Shown: positions 8,065-15,594 of the stretch, one piece after another
How positions within the stretch are numbered: the first letter of the stretch is position 1
How the letters are laid out: each line of letters starts with the position of its first letter
Assembly: GCA_003510135.1 (NCBI GenBank)
Contig: DOKY01000001.1
Span: 1 to 51,833, forward strand
Source of the DNA: Pseudothermotoga sp.
Lineage (GTDB): Bacteria > Thermotogota > Thermotogae > Thermotogales > DSM-5069
Direction: 5' to 3'
DNA length: 51,833 nt
Position numbers and translations under genes: made by a program
Notes under the pieces: model-generated
Seen by the model: only the letters and a program-made list of their open reading frames with translations
Database searches by the model: none
What the model was told of the DNA's origin: nothing

Positions 8065-9405
8065 TCAATACAGGACTGGTCCAGCGATAATGGGTTCCTT
8101 CTGAATGGGGTAAGTGAGAGGGCAACCCATCAACCGAGCGATAATCCTTGGAACATCGGTGTTGTCGAGCCAACCCGTGAAATGCTCAGAACCAGGCCCA
8201 AAGGCGAAAATAGGAACAGGATCACTCGTGTGATCGAAGGTAGTCCAGCCAAGCAACACTTTCGAACTGATGTACCGCCCGAACGCGTTGGGCAAATCGT
8301 ACGCACTCTTTGCGGTTTTCTTTATGTTCAGAAGCTGTGCGTAGTCTTCCTCGCTCACATCGATACCGTAGAATTCTTTCACAGCAGCTATGAACTTTTC
8401 TTTATCCTCAACGTTGTACCTGGCTAAGAACCAGTCAGTGTTGGCTTTGAACTCTCTGAGTTTATCTACATCAAGTGCGTAGGATCCTGTGGAAGTCGAG
8501 AGACCTCCAGTCTCGTGATCAGCGGTGACAACAATGAGCGTATCTGGATTTTTCTTTGCGAACTCGAGCGCCACACCAATCGCCTCATCGAACTCGACTA
8601 CTTCTTTCCAGACTCCGTATGGATCATTACCGTGAGCTTCCCAGTCGATCTGGGACCCTTCCACCATCAGGAAGAAAGGCTCGCCATCCCTGGATAGCAA
8701 TTCAAGCGCCTTTTCCACCATTTCATAGAGCATCGGTTGGTCATCTGGCCTTTCACTTGCTGGGGCAAGATGGCTTGAAGCGAACAGTGCCAGTACTTTT
8801 CCGCTTTCAACCTGTGCCAGTTCACTCTTTTTGGTGACCACGGTGTAACCACGTTCCCTTGCAATAGCTATCAGGTCCTTACCGTCATTCCTCTTACTAC
8901 CCTTTTCTGATGCCGGGATGAAGTGCCTCATGCCTCCACCCATAACGACGTCGAAGTCACTCTCTATCAGCTGTTCGGCAAGCTCATTCTCCATGTCCCT
9001 GTCAGGGACGTGCCCGTAAAACGCTGCGGGTGTGGCGTGAGTGACTCTGCAGGTAACTACGATACCAACTTTCACACCGTAGGACTTGAGTATCTCAGCT
9101 ATGGAAGGTACCAGCTCTCCGTTTGGAAGCATGCCAATCATACCGTTGTTCGTCTTGAAGCCGGTCGCGAGTGCGGTACCAGCGGCGGCCGAGTCGGTCA
9201 CCCAGGTGTTAGCAGAAAAAGTTTTGACGATCCCAACATGCTGGCTCTTCATCATGTTGAGCGGCCTTCCTTCGAGGATACTTGCAAAGTACACGTGATT
9301 GAAGCCCATTCCATCGCCTATGAAATAGATCACGTTTTTCACATAGGATGCGGTGACAAAAGTTACGAGCAATACCAACATGAGGATAATCAACAACCTT
9401 TTCAT
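8065..9405 (-). CDS. phoA: alkaline phosphatase, exported
   Basis: 446 residues from ATG 9405, after GGAGGGGG; an in-frame GTG at 9411 is too close to the ribosome site. A signal peptide (KRLLIILMLVLLVTFVTA) sends it across the membrane. The metal motif YFIGDGMG near the start, the nucleophilic serine in TDSAAAGTALATG, and later TADHETGG with a C-terminal H-T-x-x-P-V motif fit the PhoA family of two-zinc/magnesium phosphomonoesterases. It stands alone with its own promoter and terminator. Phosphate control is likely from the family but no Pho box was identified. Confidence 0.92.
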   Translation of the reverse strand: MKRLLIILMLVLLVTFVTASYVKNVIYFIGDGMGFNHVYFASILEGRPLNMMKSQHVGIVKTFSANTWVTDSAAAGTALATGFKTNNGMIGMLPNGELVPSIAEILKSYGVKVGIVVTCRVTHATPAAFYGHVPDRDMENELAEQLIESDFDVVMGGGMRHFIPASEKGSKRNDGKDLIAIARERGYTVVTKKSELAQVESGKVLALFASSHLAPASERPDDQPMLYEMVEKALELLSRDGEPFFLMVEGSQIDWEAHGNDPYGVWKEVVEFDEAIGVALEFAKKNPDTLIVVTADHETGGLSTSTGSYALDVDKLREFKANTDWFLARYNVEDKEKFIAAVKEFYGIDVSEEDYAQLLNIKKTAKSAYDLPNAFGRYISSKVLLGWTTFDHTSDPVPIFAFGPGSEHFTGWLDNTDVPRIIARLMGCPLTYPIQKEPIIAGPVLY

Positions 9406-9440
9406 ATGCACACCCCCTCCTGAAGTCTCTACTGATTTTT

Positions 9441-9449
9441 ATTCTAGCA
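9441..9449 (-). promoter_or_regulatory. extended -10 element for alkaline phosphatase
   Basis: Reads TGC-TAGAAT on the minus strand, 35 bases before the phosphatase start. No good -35 was seen; the TGn extension can compensate. Confidence 0.45.
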
Positions 9450-9503
9450 AAGATTCGCCCGAAAAAGCATCGGAAGAACTAAAATTATGATGGAGGGAGC
9501 ATC

Positions 9504-10691
9504 ATGGAAATCATCATCGCGCTTTTACTTGGCTATTCACTCGGCAGCTTCTTACCAGCGTACTTCATAACCAGAATGGTGATCGGTGCCGACATACGCC
9601 AGATTGGTACCAGACACGCCGGGACGACGAACGTCTACAGAAACGTTGGTCTCTGGCCGGCCGTTTTCACAGCTCTGTACGATACTTCCAAGGGCGTGCT
9701 CGCGTTCAAGTTGAGCTCGCTCTTGGGTTTCCCCGAACAGATTTGCCTCGTCTCAGCGACGGCCGCCGTCGTCGGTCATGTGTTTCCCTTCTATCTTCAG
9801 TTCAGGGGTGGCCGGGGTGCGGCAACAGCGGTGGGCATACTTTTGTACTTTCTGTCAACGGAGTGGCTGAAGCTTCCGCTTGCTACAGTGCTCTTCGATC
9901 TCTCGGTTTTGGCATTGCTTGTGTTCGTCCTCTTTCCTATTTCAAAGAAGGGCGATGTGGTTGGCCTGTTCGTTCTACCGGCACTCGCGCTGCTCGTCAT
10001 GCTGAGAATGCCTGATCGTTCATATCTCATCGTGTTGCCTGTGTTTGTGCTCTTAGCCATCAACGTTTACAACATCATCAGCTGGAAGTTGATTAAGTTC
10101 AAGGAAGGCGTCAGACCCTGGCGTGTGCTCATACGGCCCGCGGCCTTTTTGCTCCTCATTCTCGCTTCACACGTCGAAAAAGCCACCTTTATGCTCCTGA
10201 TGGCAGTCCTGCTTGGTGTTTTTCTCACACTCGACCTCGTGAGACTCTCTCACAGAAGGGTCGAAAGGTTCTTCCACGATGAATTCAAGTTCAAGATGTT
10301 CAAAGAAACCGAGAGGAAGCGTCTCTCTTCGATGACCCTTTTTCTGCTTGGTGTAACGCTGAGCTATCTGTTCTTCGAAGACACACTTGCAATAGCTGCA
10401 TGCTCTTTTCTGATTTTGGGAGATCTGGCGGCGAAGATCATCGGTATGAACTATGGCAAAAGGAGACTCTTCCACAAGACGGTTGAGGGAACGCTCGCAC
10501 ATTTTGCACTGTGTATCTACGCAGCTTATGTACTGCACGTCATAGGGTTCGTACCGCTGAAGGTTGGATTGCCCGGAGTGGTCGCGGCGACCATATGTGA
10601 AGTTTTGCCTTTAGCGATCAACGACAACGTTTCCGTGCCACTCTTTTCTGGGATTGTCATGAACGTTGTGAAAGGCATAGTCAGGGGGTAA
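9504..10691 (+). CDS. plsY: fusion of PlsY-type acyltransferase and polyprenol/phytol-kinase-like domain
   Basis: 395 residues, nearly all membrane. Residues 1-200 resemble PlsY, the acyl-phosphate:glycerol-3-phosphate acyltransferase: the GTRHAGTTNVYRNVG loop (35-49) and GGRGAATAVG (102-111) match its conserved motifs. PlsY alone is about 200 residues. Residues 205-395 add a second membrane domain with GDLAAKIIG (306-314) and KTVEGT (325-330), the signature of CTP-dependent dolichol/phytol kinases and phosphatidate cytidylyltransferase relatives. One protein may therefore make lysophosphatidate and modify a lipid alcohol or its phosphate. ATG start after GGAGGGAG. Loop 1 lacks the usual S-G-N-x-G sequence, so acyltransferase activity is an inference. 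Confidence 0.82.
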   Translation: MEIIIALLLGYSLGSFLPAYFITRMVIGADIRQIGTRHAGTTNVYRNVGLWPAVFTALYDTSKGVLAFKLSSLLGFPEQICLVSATAAVVGHVFPFYLQFRGGRGAATAVGILLYFLSTEWLKLPLATVLFDLSVLALLVFVLFPISKKGDVVGLFVLPALALLVMLRMPDRSYLIVLPVFVLLAINVYNIISWKLIKFKEGVRPWRVLIRPAAFLLLILASHVEKATFMLLMAVLLGVFLTLDLVRLSHRRVERFFHDEFKFKMFKETERKRLSSMTLFLLGVTLSYLFFEDTLAIAACSFLILGDLAAKIIGMNYGKRRLFHKTVEGTLAHFALCIYAAYVLHVIGFVPLKVGLPGVVAATICEVLPLAINDNVSVPLFSGIVMNVVKGIVRG

Positions 10692-10695
10692 AAGC

Positions 10696-11643
10696 GTGCG
10701 AGAAGACTTCGCACGTCCGAGGCTTGTTTTCTCAGCATGTTTGAACTTTGAACCTGTCAGGTACAACGGGCGAGTTGTTGAAGATGAGTTCTGCAAAAGG
10801 CTTGCAGAACATGTTGATGTGATCAAAGTGTGCCCCGAGGTTAGCATTGGCTTAGCTGTCCCACGCCCACCAATAAGGATCGTTTTCGATCGCACCAAGC
10901 GTGTTGTGCAGGATGGCACGGGTGAGGACCTGACAGAGAGATTGAATAAGTTCAGCGTGGATTTTTTAGAGAGTCTGAATGAGGTTGATGGATTCGTGCT
11001 CAAAAGAAAATCCCCATCCTGCGCTCTTTCGGACGCCACAGCGTACAGGCTGTCTCGAAACAGGAAGTTGCTTGTCAAGACGTCCGGCATCTTTGCGCAG
11101 ACAGCAATGGAAAAATTTCCCGGGGCGGCGTTCGTAGACGAGTTCAGGTTGAGAAATTTCTGGCTCCGAGATCATTTCCTCTGCAGGATCTTTGCCACCG
11201 CGGAGCTCAGAGAAACGCTCAAGAGCAACTGTACGAAGATGGACATACTGAATTTGCACGAACGGTACAAGTACCTACTCATGTCACACAGTCCATCGCT
11301 TCTGAAGAAGCTTGGAAGACTTGTCTCGAATTTGAGCGTCCTGTCCCTGCTCGAGCTCATCCATGACTATGCTGATCTCTTCGTCAAAGCCGTTTCGGTT
11401 AAACCCACAAAAGCCAAGCATTTTAACGTCCTGCAGCACATTTACGGATACTTCAAGGACAGAGTCAACGAGGGCGAGAAGAGGAAGCTGCTGAGATTGC
11501 TCAACGATTATGCCACAGGTTCGGTGAACTTGACGAGGCTCAGAAAGATCTTCAGAGAATACGCACGCCAGTTTCACATCGATTATCTCTTGAGACAGCG
11601 TTATTTAAACCCATACCCATCGGAATTGAGCAACAATGAGTGA
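10696..11643 (+). CDS. DUF523-DUF1722 (YbgA-like) protein, possible TudS-type desulfurase
   Basis: 315 residues in two domains. Residues 1-150 are DUF523: FSACLNFEPVRYNG, CPEVSIGLAVPRPP and KSPSCAL carry Cys15, Cys46 and Cys109, equivalent to the three cysteines that hold a [4Fe-4S] cluster in the thiouracil desulfurase TudS. Residues 190-310 are the helical DUF1722/YbgA domain (HERYKYLLMSHSP, FKDRVNEGEKRKL, LRQRYLNPYPSEL). GTG start; the ribosome site overlaps the stop of the preceding gene, 4 bases away, so they are probably co-transcribed. Such fusions often neighbour photolyase genes, but none is here. Desulfurase activity is by analogy. Confidence 0.85.
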   Translation: MREDFARPRLVFSACLNFEPVRYNGRVVEDEFCKRLAEHVDVIKVCPEVSIGLAVPRPPIRIVFDRTKRVVQDGTGEDLTERLNKFSVDFLESLNEVDGFVLKRKSPSCALSDATAYRLSRNRKLLVKTSGIFAQTAMEKFPGAAFVDEFRLRNFWLRDHFLCRIFATAELRETLKSNCTKMDILNLHERYKYLLMSHSPSLLKKLGRLVSNLSVLSLLELIHDYADLFVKAVSVKPTKAKHFNVLQHIYGYFKDRVNEGEKRKLLRLLNDYATGSVNLTRLRKIFREYARQFHIDYLLRQRYLNPYPSELSNNE

Positions 11644-11674
11644 AAACAACCGTTGGTTATCTCAGAGAAAGCTA

Positions 11675-11683
11675 TGGTAGAAT
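11675..11683 (+). promoter_or_regulatory. possible extended -10 and long leader for the lipoprotein gene
   Basis: TGG-TAGAAT at 11675-11683 would give a leader of about 140 bases before the GTG at 11830. The leader has a repeated AACCGT (two copies about 20 bases apart), a T-run near 11762 and an 8-bp hairpin (one G-U pair, loop TTGAAG) at 11780-11801 just before GGAGGTGAGG. I matched it to no known riboswitch. Confidence 0.35.
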
Positions 11684-11829
11684 TGAAGTTGGCGAGCCGT
11701 TGCCGGAAAAATAGAGTGCACAAGTATGAACCGTATTCGTCCATGGTTAAACCGTCTTTGAGTTTTTTGTTGTGGGCGTACGTACTTTTGAAGAAGTATG
11801 TATGAATTAAAACAAAAGGAGGTGAGGCT

Positions 11830-12729
11830 GTGAAAAAATGGCTGCTGATTTCCATCGCTCTGGCCGTGTTCATGTCACTCGTCGCGTGCACGATTCTGTC
11901 CGATGGTTCAAGTTCATCGAGTGATTCAAATCCACCTAGTGGTTCAAATCCATCAAATGGTTCACATCTTTCAAAGAGCGTGGATGTTTACCTGACCGAC
12001 GCGGTGCTTCCCATCGATCAGGTTGAAAGCATTCTTGTGACGATCGAGAGAATATTGCTCTTGAGCGATGAGGCGACCGTGGTCGTGAGCGATGAAGCGA
12101 TGACTGTGAACCTCCTCGAGCTTGCTGGAGAGGACCTGCACGTTGGTTCTGTCCCTCCTGGAACATACGGTCAATTGCGTTTTGAGATCTCCAGCGCCAC
12201 GATCACCGTGGATGGAACAGACCATTCGTTGAGGATCGCTTCAGGATCTTTGAAGTACAACCTTCAAGGCTTCGAAGTCACAGAAGGCTCAAAGATCGTT
12301 CTGGATTTCGATCTTTCAAGATCCATCAAGGTCACAGGGCCGGCAACGAGCAGTCAGCATGGACACAACCCCGTGAAGTATCACATGACTCCCGTGATCC
12401 ACGTGCGCCACGGACAACTCTACGACGTGACAGGACGAGTTGTCGATCAAAACAGCAACGGAGTTCCTCACGTTCTCGTTGCGCTCTTTGAAACTGATCA
12501 GCCAAGTCCGACGGCGGTGACGCTTACACACAAAAAATCAAACAAATGGGAGGAAGGCGAGTTCAGATTTTGCAAAGTGCAACCTGGCACTTACGATCTG
12601 AAGGTCTACATTGACTGGCAATCTTCGCAGGATCCTGATAACATCTTCCACACAGAGCCAGCGACGAGGATCCAAGTGAACGTGACGAGGCAAGACGTCA
12701 ACCTGGGTGATATACCGATCAACCCCTGA
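11830..12729 (+). CDS. DUF4382-like lipoprotein with carboxypeptidase-regulatory-like domain
   Basis: 299 residues. A lipoprotein signal (SLVAC) puts the anchored cysteine at position 20; then comes a Ser/Asn/Pro/Gly linker with GSNP-type repeats (25-47). Residues 50-190 (VDVYLTDAVLPIDQVESILV, VPPGTYGQLRFEI) match DUF4382-type domains of surface lipoproteins. Residues 205-290 form a second beta domain (YDVTGRVVDQNSNGVPHVLV, GEFRFCKVQPGTYDLKVYI), like the carboxypeptidase-regulatory/CnaB fold. GTG start 7 bases after GGAGGTGAGG. It should sit on the outside of the cell membrane. No enzyme motif was seen; a structural or binding role is likely but unproven. Confidence 0.8.
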   Translation: MKKWLLISIALAVFMSLVACTILSDGSSSSSDSNPPSGSNPSNGSHLSKSVDVYLTDAVLPIDQVESILVTIERILLLSDEATVVVSDEAMTVNLLELAGEDLHVGSVPPGTYGQLRFEISSATITVDGTDHSLRIASGSLKYNLQGFEVTEGSKIVLDFDLSRSIKVTGPATSSQHGHNPVKYHMTPVIHVRHGQLYDVTGRVVDQNSNGVPHVLVALFETDQPSPTAVTLTHKKSNKWEEGEFRFCKVQPGTYDLKVYIDWQSSQDPDNIFHTEPATRIQVNVTRQDVNLGDIPINP

Positions 12730-12761
12730 AAAAAATGAAGGGGCCTTGCGCCCCTTCATTT
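12729..12761. terminator. bidirectional rho-independent terminator
   Basis: A 12-bp perfect stem (12733-12744 with 12750-12761) and 5-base loop between two convergent genes. The minus direction has a run of seven T; the plus direction ends in a weaker TTCATTT. It overlaps the last codons of the S9 peptidase gene. Confidence 0.9.
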
Positions 12762-14753
12762 GAGGTGCTTTTCGAACCAACCGAGGATTTCTTTGAGTCT
12801 TCTGATTCTGTGCAAGGGTTTTCCACTCCTGCTCAGTTCATGGTTTTCCCCTCTGAACATGACGAGCTTTGTTTCCACCCCATGGTATTTCAACGATGTG
12901 AACATCTGGATGCCTTCAACGAGCCAGCATCTGTAGTCTTCCTCTGAGTGAATGAACAGCGTGGGCGTCTTAACTCTGTCTGCATACCTCATCGGTGAAT
13001 GCCACCACAGTTTTTCGAAGTCACTCCAGGGTGTGGCCAGGTGCTGGTCCTCAACGAAGAAGTAGCCTATGTCCGTGGTTCCGAATTTGCTTATCCAGTT
13101 CGCTATGCTGCGTTGAGACACAGCGGCCTTGAAGCGATCCGTGTGGCCGATGATCCAGTTCGTCATGAAGCCCCCGTAAGATCCACCTGTGACGCCGAGC
13201 CTGTCCTGATTTATGAAGGGAAACCTTTTCAAAGACTCGTCCACGAACTGCATTATGTCCTCGTAATCGATCGTTCCGTACTTGCCACGGATGTCCGCGA
13301 ACTCGTTTCCTCTGCCGTCGCTCCCACGAGGGTTGCAGTACAGCACAACGTAACCTTCGCTTGCGAGTAGTTGCATTTCGTGGAAAAAGACCTCTCCGTA
13401 CACGGTCTTTGGGCCCCCATGGATCTCCAGGATCGCTGGATACTTTTTTCCGGGTTCAAAGCCGAAGGGTTTCATGATCCAGCCTTCGATCGTGACACCA
13501 TCGCTCGTATTGAACGTGAAACGTTCCGGCTTCGAGATGTGTCTTTCTTTTTGAACCCACTCGTTGAACTCGCTGATCTGTTTTTCTTCCCCGGCAACGA
13601 GCTCGTAGAGTTCTTGAAGCTTCATGTTCCTCAAACCGACGAAGAAGATCCTTGCACTCAGCACGTCAAAACCGTCGATGGAGCCTTTACTGAACGTGAG
13701 CTGTTCGATTCTTCCTGAGCCATCCAGCCTGTACATCTGAGCATCGTGCCACTGAGTGCTCACAAAGTACAGATATTTCCCGTCAGCCTTCACGGTTTTG
13801 CTGGAGCCGAACCTGCAGTCACTGTTGACGCTGTTGTAAAGGCTCGCATCGAAATCGGGTGTGAGCAGTTTCAGCTGTCCGGTCGAAGGATCGAACAGGT
13901 AAAACTTGGGATTTTCGTTGATTCCATAATTCTTCATATCGGTTCCCGCGAAGATGATCTTTCCATCCACAAACTCTGCCAGGATGTATCTGAAGTTATC
14001 GACATGCGTAAGCTTTATCGATTCGTTCTTCTCCACATCGTAGAGGTACAGATCGTTGGATCGTTTCATCACGTGTTCGAATCGGTTCGCCACATAGAGA
14101 ATTGCCTTCCCATCCGCGCTGTCTGAAAAGTATTCGACGTTCGAAAGTTCATCGCTGATGGGTACGATCTGTCCGGTTTGAACGTTGTAGCTGAAAAGTC
14201 TGATCCTCTTTTTGTTGGTGAAACCAGAGCCATTGGACCAGAAAGGTATCTCATCGAGCACTTCGTAGTCTTTCTCCTCTTTCAACGTTTTGAGTTTTCT
14301 TTCTCTTTCGTCGTCAGACAGCTTCCAGAAATCCTTCAGCCTGTGATCATAAACAGCTGTGAATAAGAGCGTATTTTCGTTCAGCTTCCTGAACTGTTTC
14401 ACGAAGAATGGCAGTTCGAAAGCGCGTATTGCCTCACCCCGGTTCACATTGATTGTGTAGAATGGCGTCAAGGGTTCGCCATTTTCTTTTCTTTCTCTGT
14501 CTTTCTCATTTCTCCACGACACAAACAGAAGCTTTGAATCGCTCAGCCAGAGGGGTGAACTGTCCTGGTTCGACGAGGTGAGCTGAGAAAGTTGATCCGT
14601 TTGAGCATCGTAGAGCCAGATGTTCGAGTTGTACCTGTTTTCATCCTGGTTCGTCTCGTGCACAACGATGGCGACTTTTTTCGCGTCTGGTGAAATCGTC
14701 AGACCCGAGAGGAATTTGAACCTGAGAAGATCCTCCAGCTTGATTCTCTCCAA
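12756..14753 (-). CDS. S9-family prolyl oligopeptidase / acylaminoacyl-peptidase
   Basis: 665 residues from a TTG at 14753, 8 bases after GGAGG; a GTG at 14762 lies within that site. The N-terminal half is a seven-bladed beta-propeller of WD40-like repeats; the C-terminal half (from about 410) is an alpha/beta hydrolase. The triad is Ser525 in GGSYGG, Asp606 in HSEEDYR and His638 in GENHELS. There is no signal peptide, so it acts in the cytoplasm, probably trimming short or N-acylated peptides. It is alone, with its own promoter and a strong terminator. Confidence 0.92.
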   Translation of the reverse strand: MERIKLEDLLRFKFLSGLTISPDAKKVAIVVHETNQDENRYNSNIWLYDAQTDQLSQLTSSNQDSSPLWLSDSKLLFVSWRNEKDRERKENGEPLTPFYTINVNRGEAIRAFELPFFVKQFRKLNENTLLFTAVYDHRLKDFWKLSDDERERKLKTLKEEKDYEVLDEIPFWSNGSGFTNKKRIRLFSYNVQTGQIVPISDELSNVEYFSDSADGKAILYVANRFEHVMKRSNDLYLYDVEKNESIKLTHVDNFRYILAEFVDGKIIFAGTDMKNYGINENPKFYLFDPSTGQLKLLTPDFDASLYNSVNSDCRFGSSKTVKADGKYLYFVSTQWHDAQMYRLDGSGRIEQLTFSKGSIDGFDVLSARIFFVGLRNMKLQELYELVAGEEKQISEFNEWVQKERHISKPERFTFNTSDGVTIEGWIMKPFGFEPGKKYPAILEIHGGPKTVYGEVFFHEMQLLASEGYVVLYCNPRGSDGRGNEFADIRGKYGTIDYEDIMQFVDESLKRFPFINQDRLGVTGGSYGGFMTNWIIGHTDRFKAAVSQRSIANWISKFGTTDIGYFFVEDQHLATPWSDFEKLWWHSPMRYADRVKTPTLFIHSEEDYRCWLVEGIQMFTSLKYHGVETKLVMFRGENHELSRSGKPLHRIRRLKEILGWFEKHLK

Positions 14754-14790
14754 GAAGGTCACCTCCGATTGGTTCGCATCTGGTACTATT

Positions 14791-14799
14791 AGTATAGCA
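14791..14799 (-). promoter_or_regulatory. extended -10 of the S9 peptidase gene
   Basis: TGC-TATACT on the minus strand, giving a leader of about 30 bases with GGAGG before the TTG start. It lies in the 60-base divergent gap shared with the plus-strand gene at 14814. Confidence 0.6.
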
Positions 14800-14813
14800 G
14801 GGAGGTGCGACAG

Positions 14814-15404
14814 ATGATACTGTTCAAAACGGCGGGTGAACCCAACACGGAATCCACTCTGAAGATCGCGATAGAGGAGGCCTTGAGGACAAATTCAAAG
14901 AAGCTGCTCATATCATCTTCACGGGGTTACAGTGCAGAAAAGGCGTTGGCGATGATCCCCGAAGGAATCAAACTCATCGTTGTTACGCACCACGTGGGTT
15001 TTAAAGAGCCAGACCAGGACGAGTTCTCCGCTGAGGTGAAAAAACGTCTCATAGAGGCGGGCCATGTCGTTCACACCGCAACCCATGCGCTCTCGAGCGT
15101 GGAAAGGGCGTTCAGAAGAAAATATGGAGGAATACACGCGGCGGAAATAGTCTCCGACGCACTCCGTTTGATCAGTCAGGGGTTCAAAGTGTGCGTCGAG
15201 ATCTCACTGATGGCCGCCGATGCCGGACTCGTCAAGTGTGACGAATGGGTAGTTGCATGCGGTGGTTCCAGCAGGGGTCTTGACACCGCAGTGGTGATAA
15301 AGCCGGCAAACTCTTCCAGATTGTTCGAGCTGAAGATAGGAAAGATCCTGTGCATGCCATCCGAGTACGACGACGGGCACACCAAGGATCGCGCTGTGAA
15401 CTGA
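14814..15404 (+). CDS. free-standing pyruvate-kinase C-terminal-domain-like protein
   Basis: 196 residues from ATG 14814, 8 bases after GGGAGG (an earlier GTG at 14805 overlaps that site). The fold pattern resembles the pyruvate kinase C-terminal (alpha/beta) domain found as a separate protein in Thermotogota and archaea: alternating strands and helices with ISSSRGYSAEKAL, LIVVTHHVGF and a closing ACGGSSRGLDTAVVIKPA. It has no catalytic pyruvate kinase domain. Function unknown; a small-molecule-binding role is plausible. It ends 2 bases from a convergent gene. Confidence 0.68.
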   Translation: MILFKTAGEPNTESTLKIAIEEALRTNSKKLLISSSRGYSAEKALAMIPEGIKLIVVTHHVGFKEPDQDEFSAEVKKRLIEAGHVVHTATHALSSVERAFRRKYGGIHAAEIVSDALRLISQGFKVCVEISLMAADAGLVKCDEWVVACGGSSRGLDTAVVIKPANSSRLFELKIGKILCMPSEYDDGHTKDRAVN

Positions 15405-15405
15405 C

Positions 15406-15594
15406 CTATTCTTCTGACTCGTTCTCCGTGTGCTTTGGCAACTTGGAAAGTTTGATCGCGATGTAGTTTTCGTTTTTTTCGAATATCGCGAAGCGGTTTC
15501 TGTTTTTCACCACGATCTCGATGAGGTTGTAACCTTCTTTCACCTTCGCCTCGATCTTCTTTCGGTCCCTCTCATTGAACTGCACACCACTCAT
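15406..15594 (-). CDS. small conserved-looking charged protein
   Basis: 62 residues, rich in Lys, Glu and Asn, with a pattern of two or three beta strands (IEIVVKNRNRFAIFEK, YIAIKLSKL). I recognise no family. Support for a real gene: ATG start overlapping the uxaC stop by four bases and an upstream purine stretch, the same coupling used throughout this operon. It is the last gene of the nine-gene minus-strand operon and meets the plus-strand gene tail to tail. Confidence 0.6.
   Translation of the reverse strand: MSGVQFNERDRKKIEAKVKEGYNLIEIVVKNRNRFAIFEKNENYIAIKLSKLPKHTENESEE

Noticed and set aside
11907..11966. Short tandem repeats as a possible CRISPR or minisatellite
   Set aside because: They encode the Ser/Asn/Pro linker of the lipoprotein in frame, with no regular spacer pattern.
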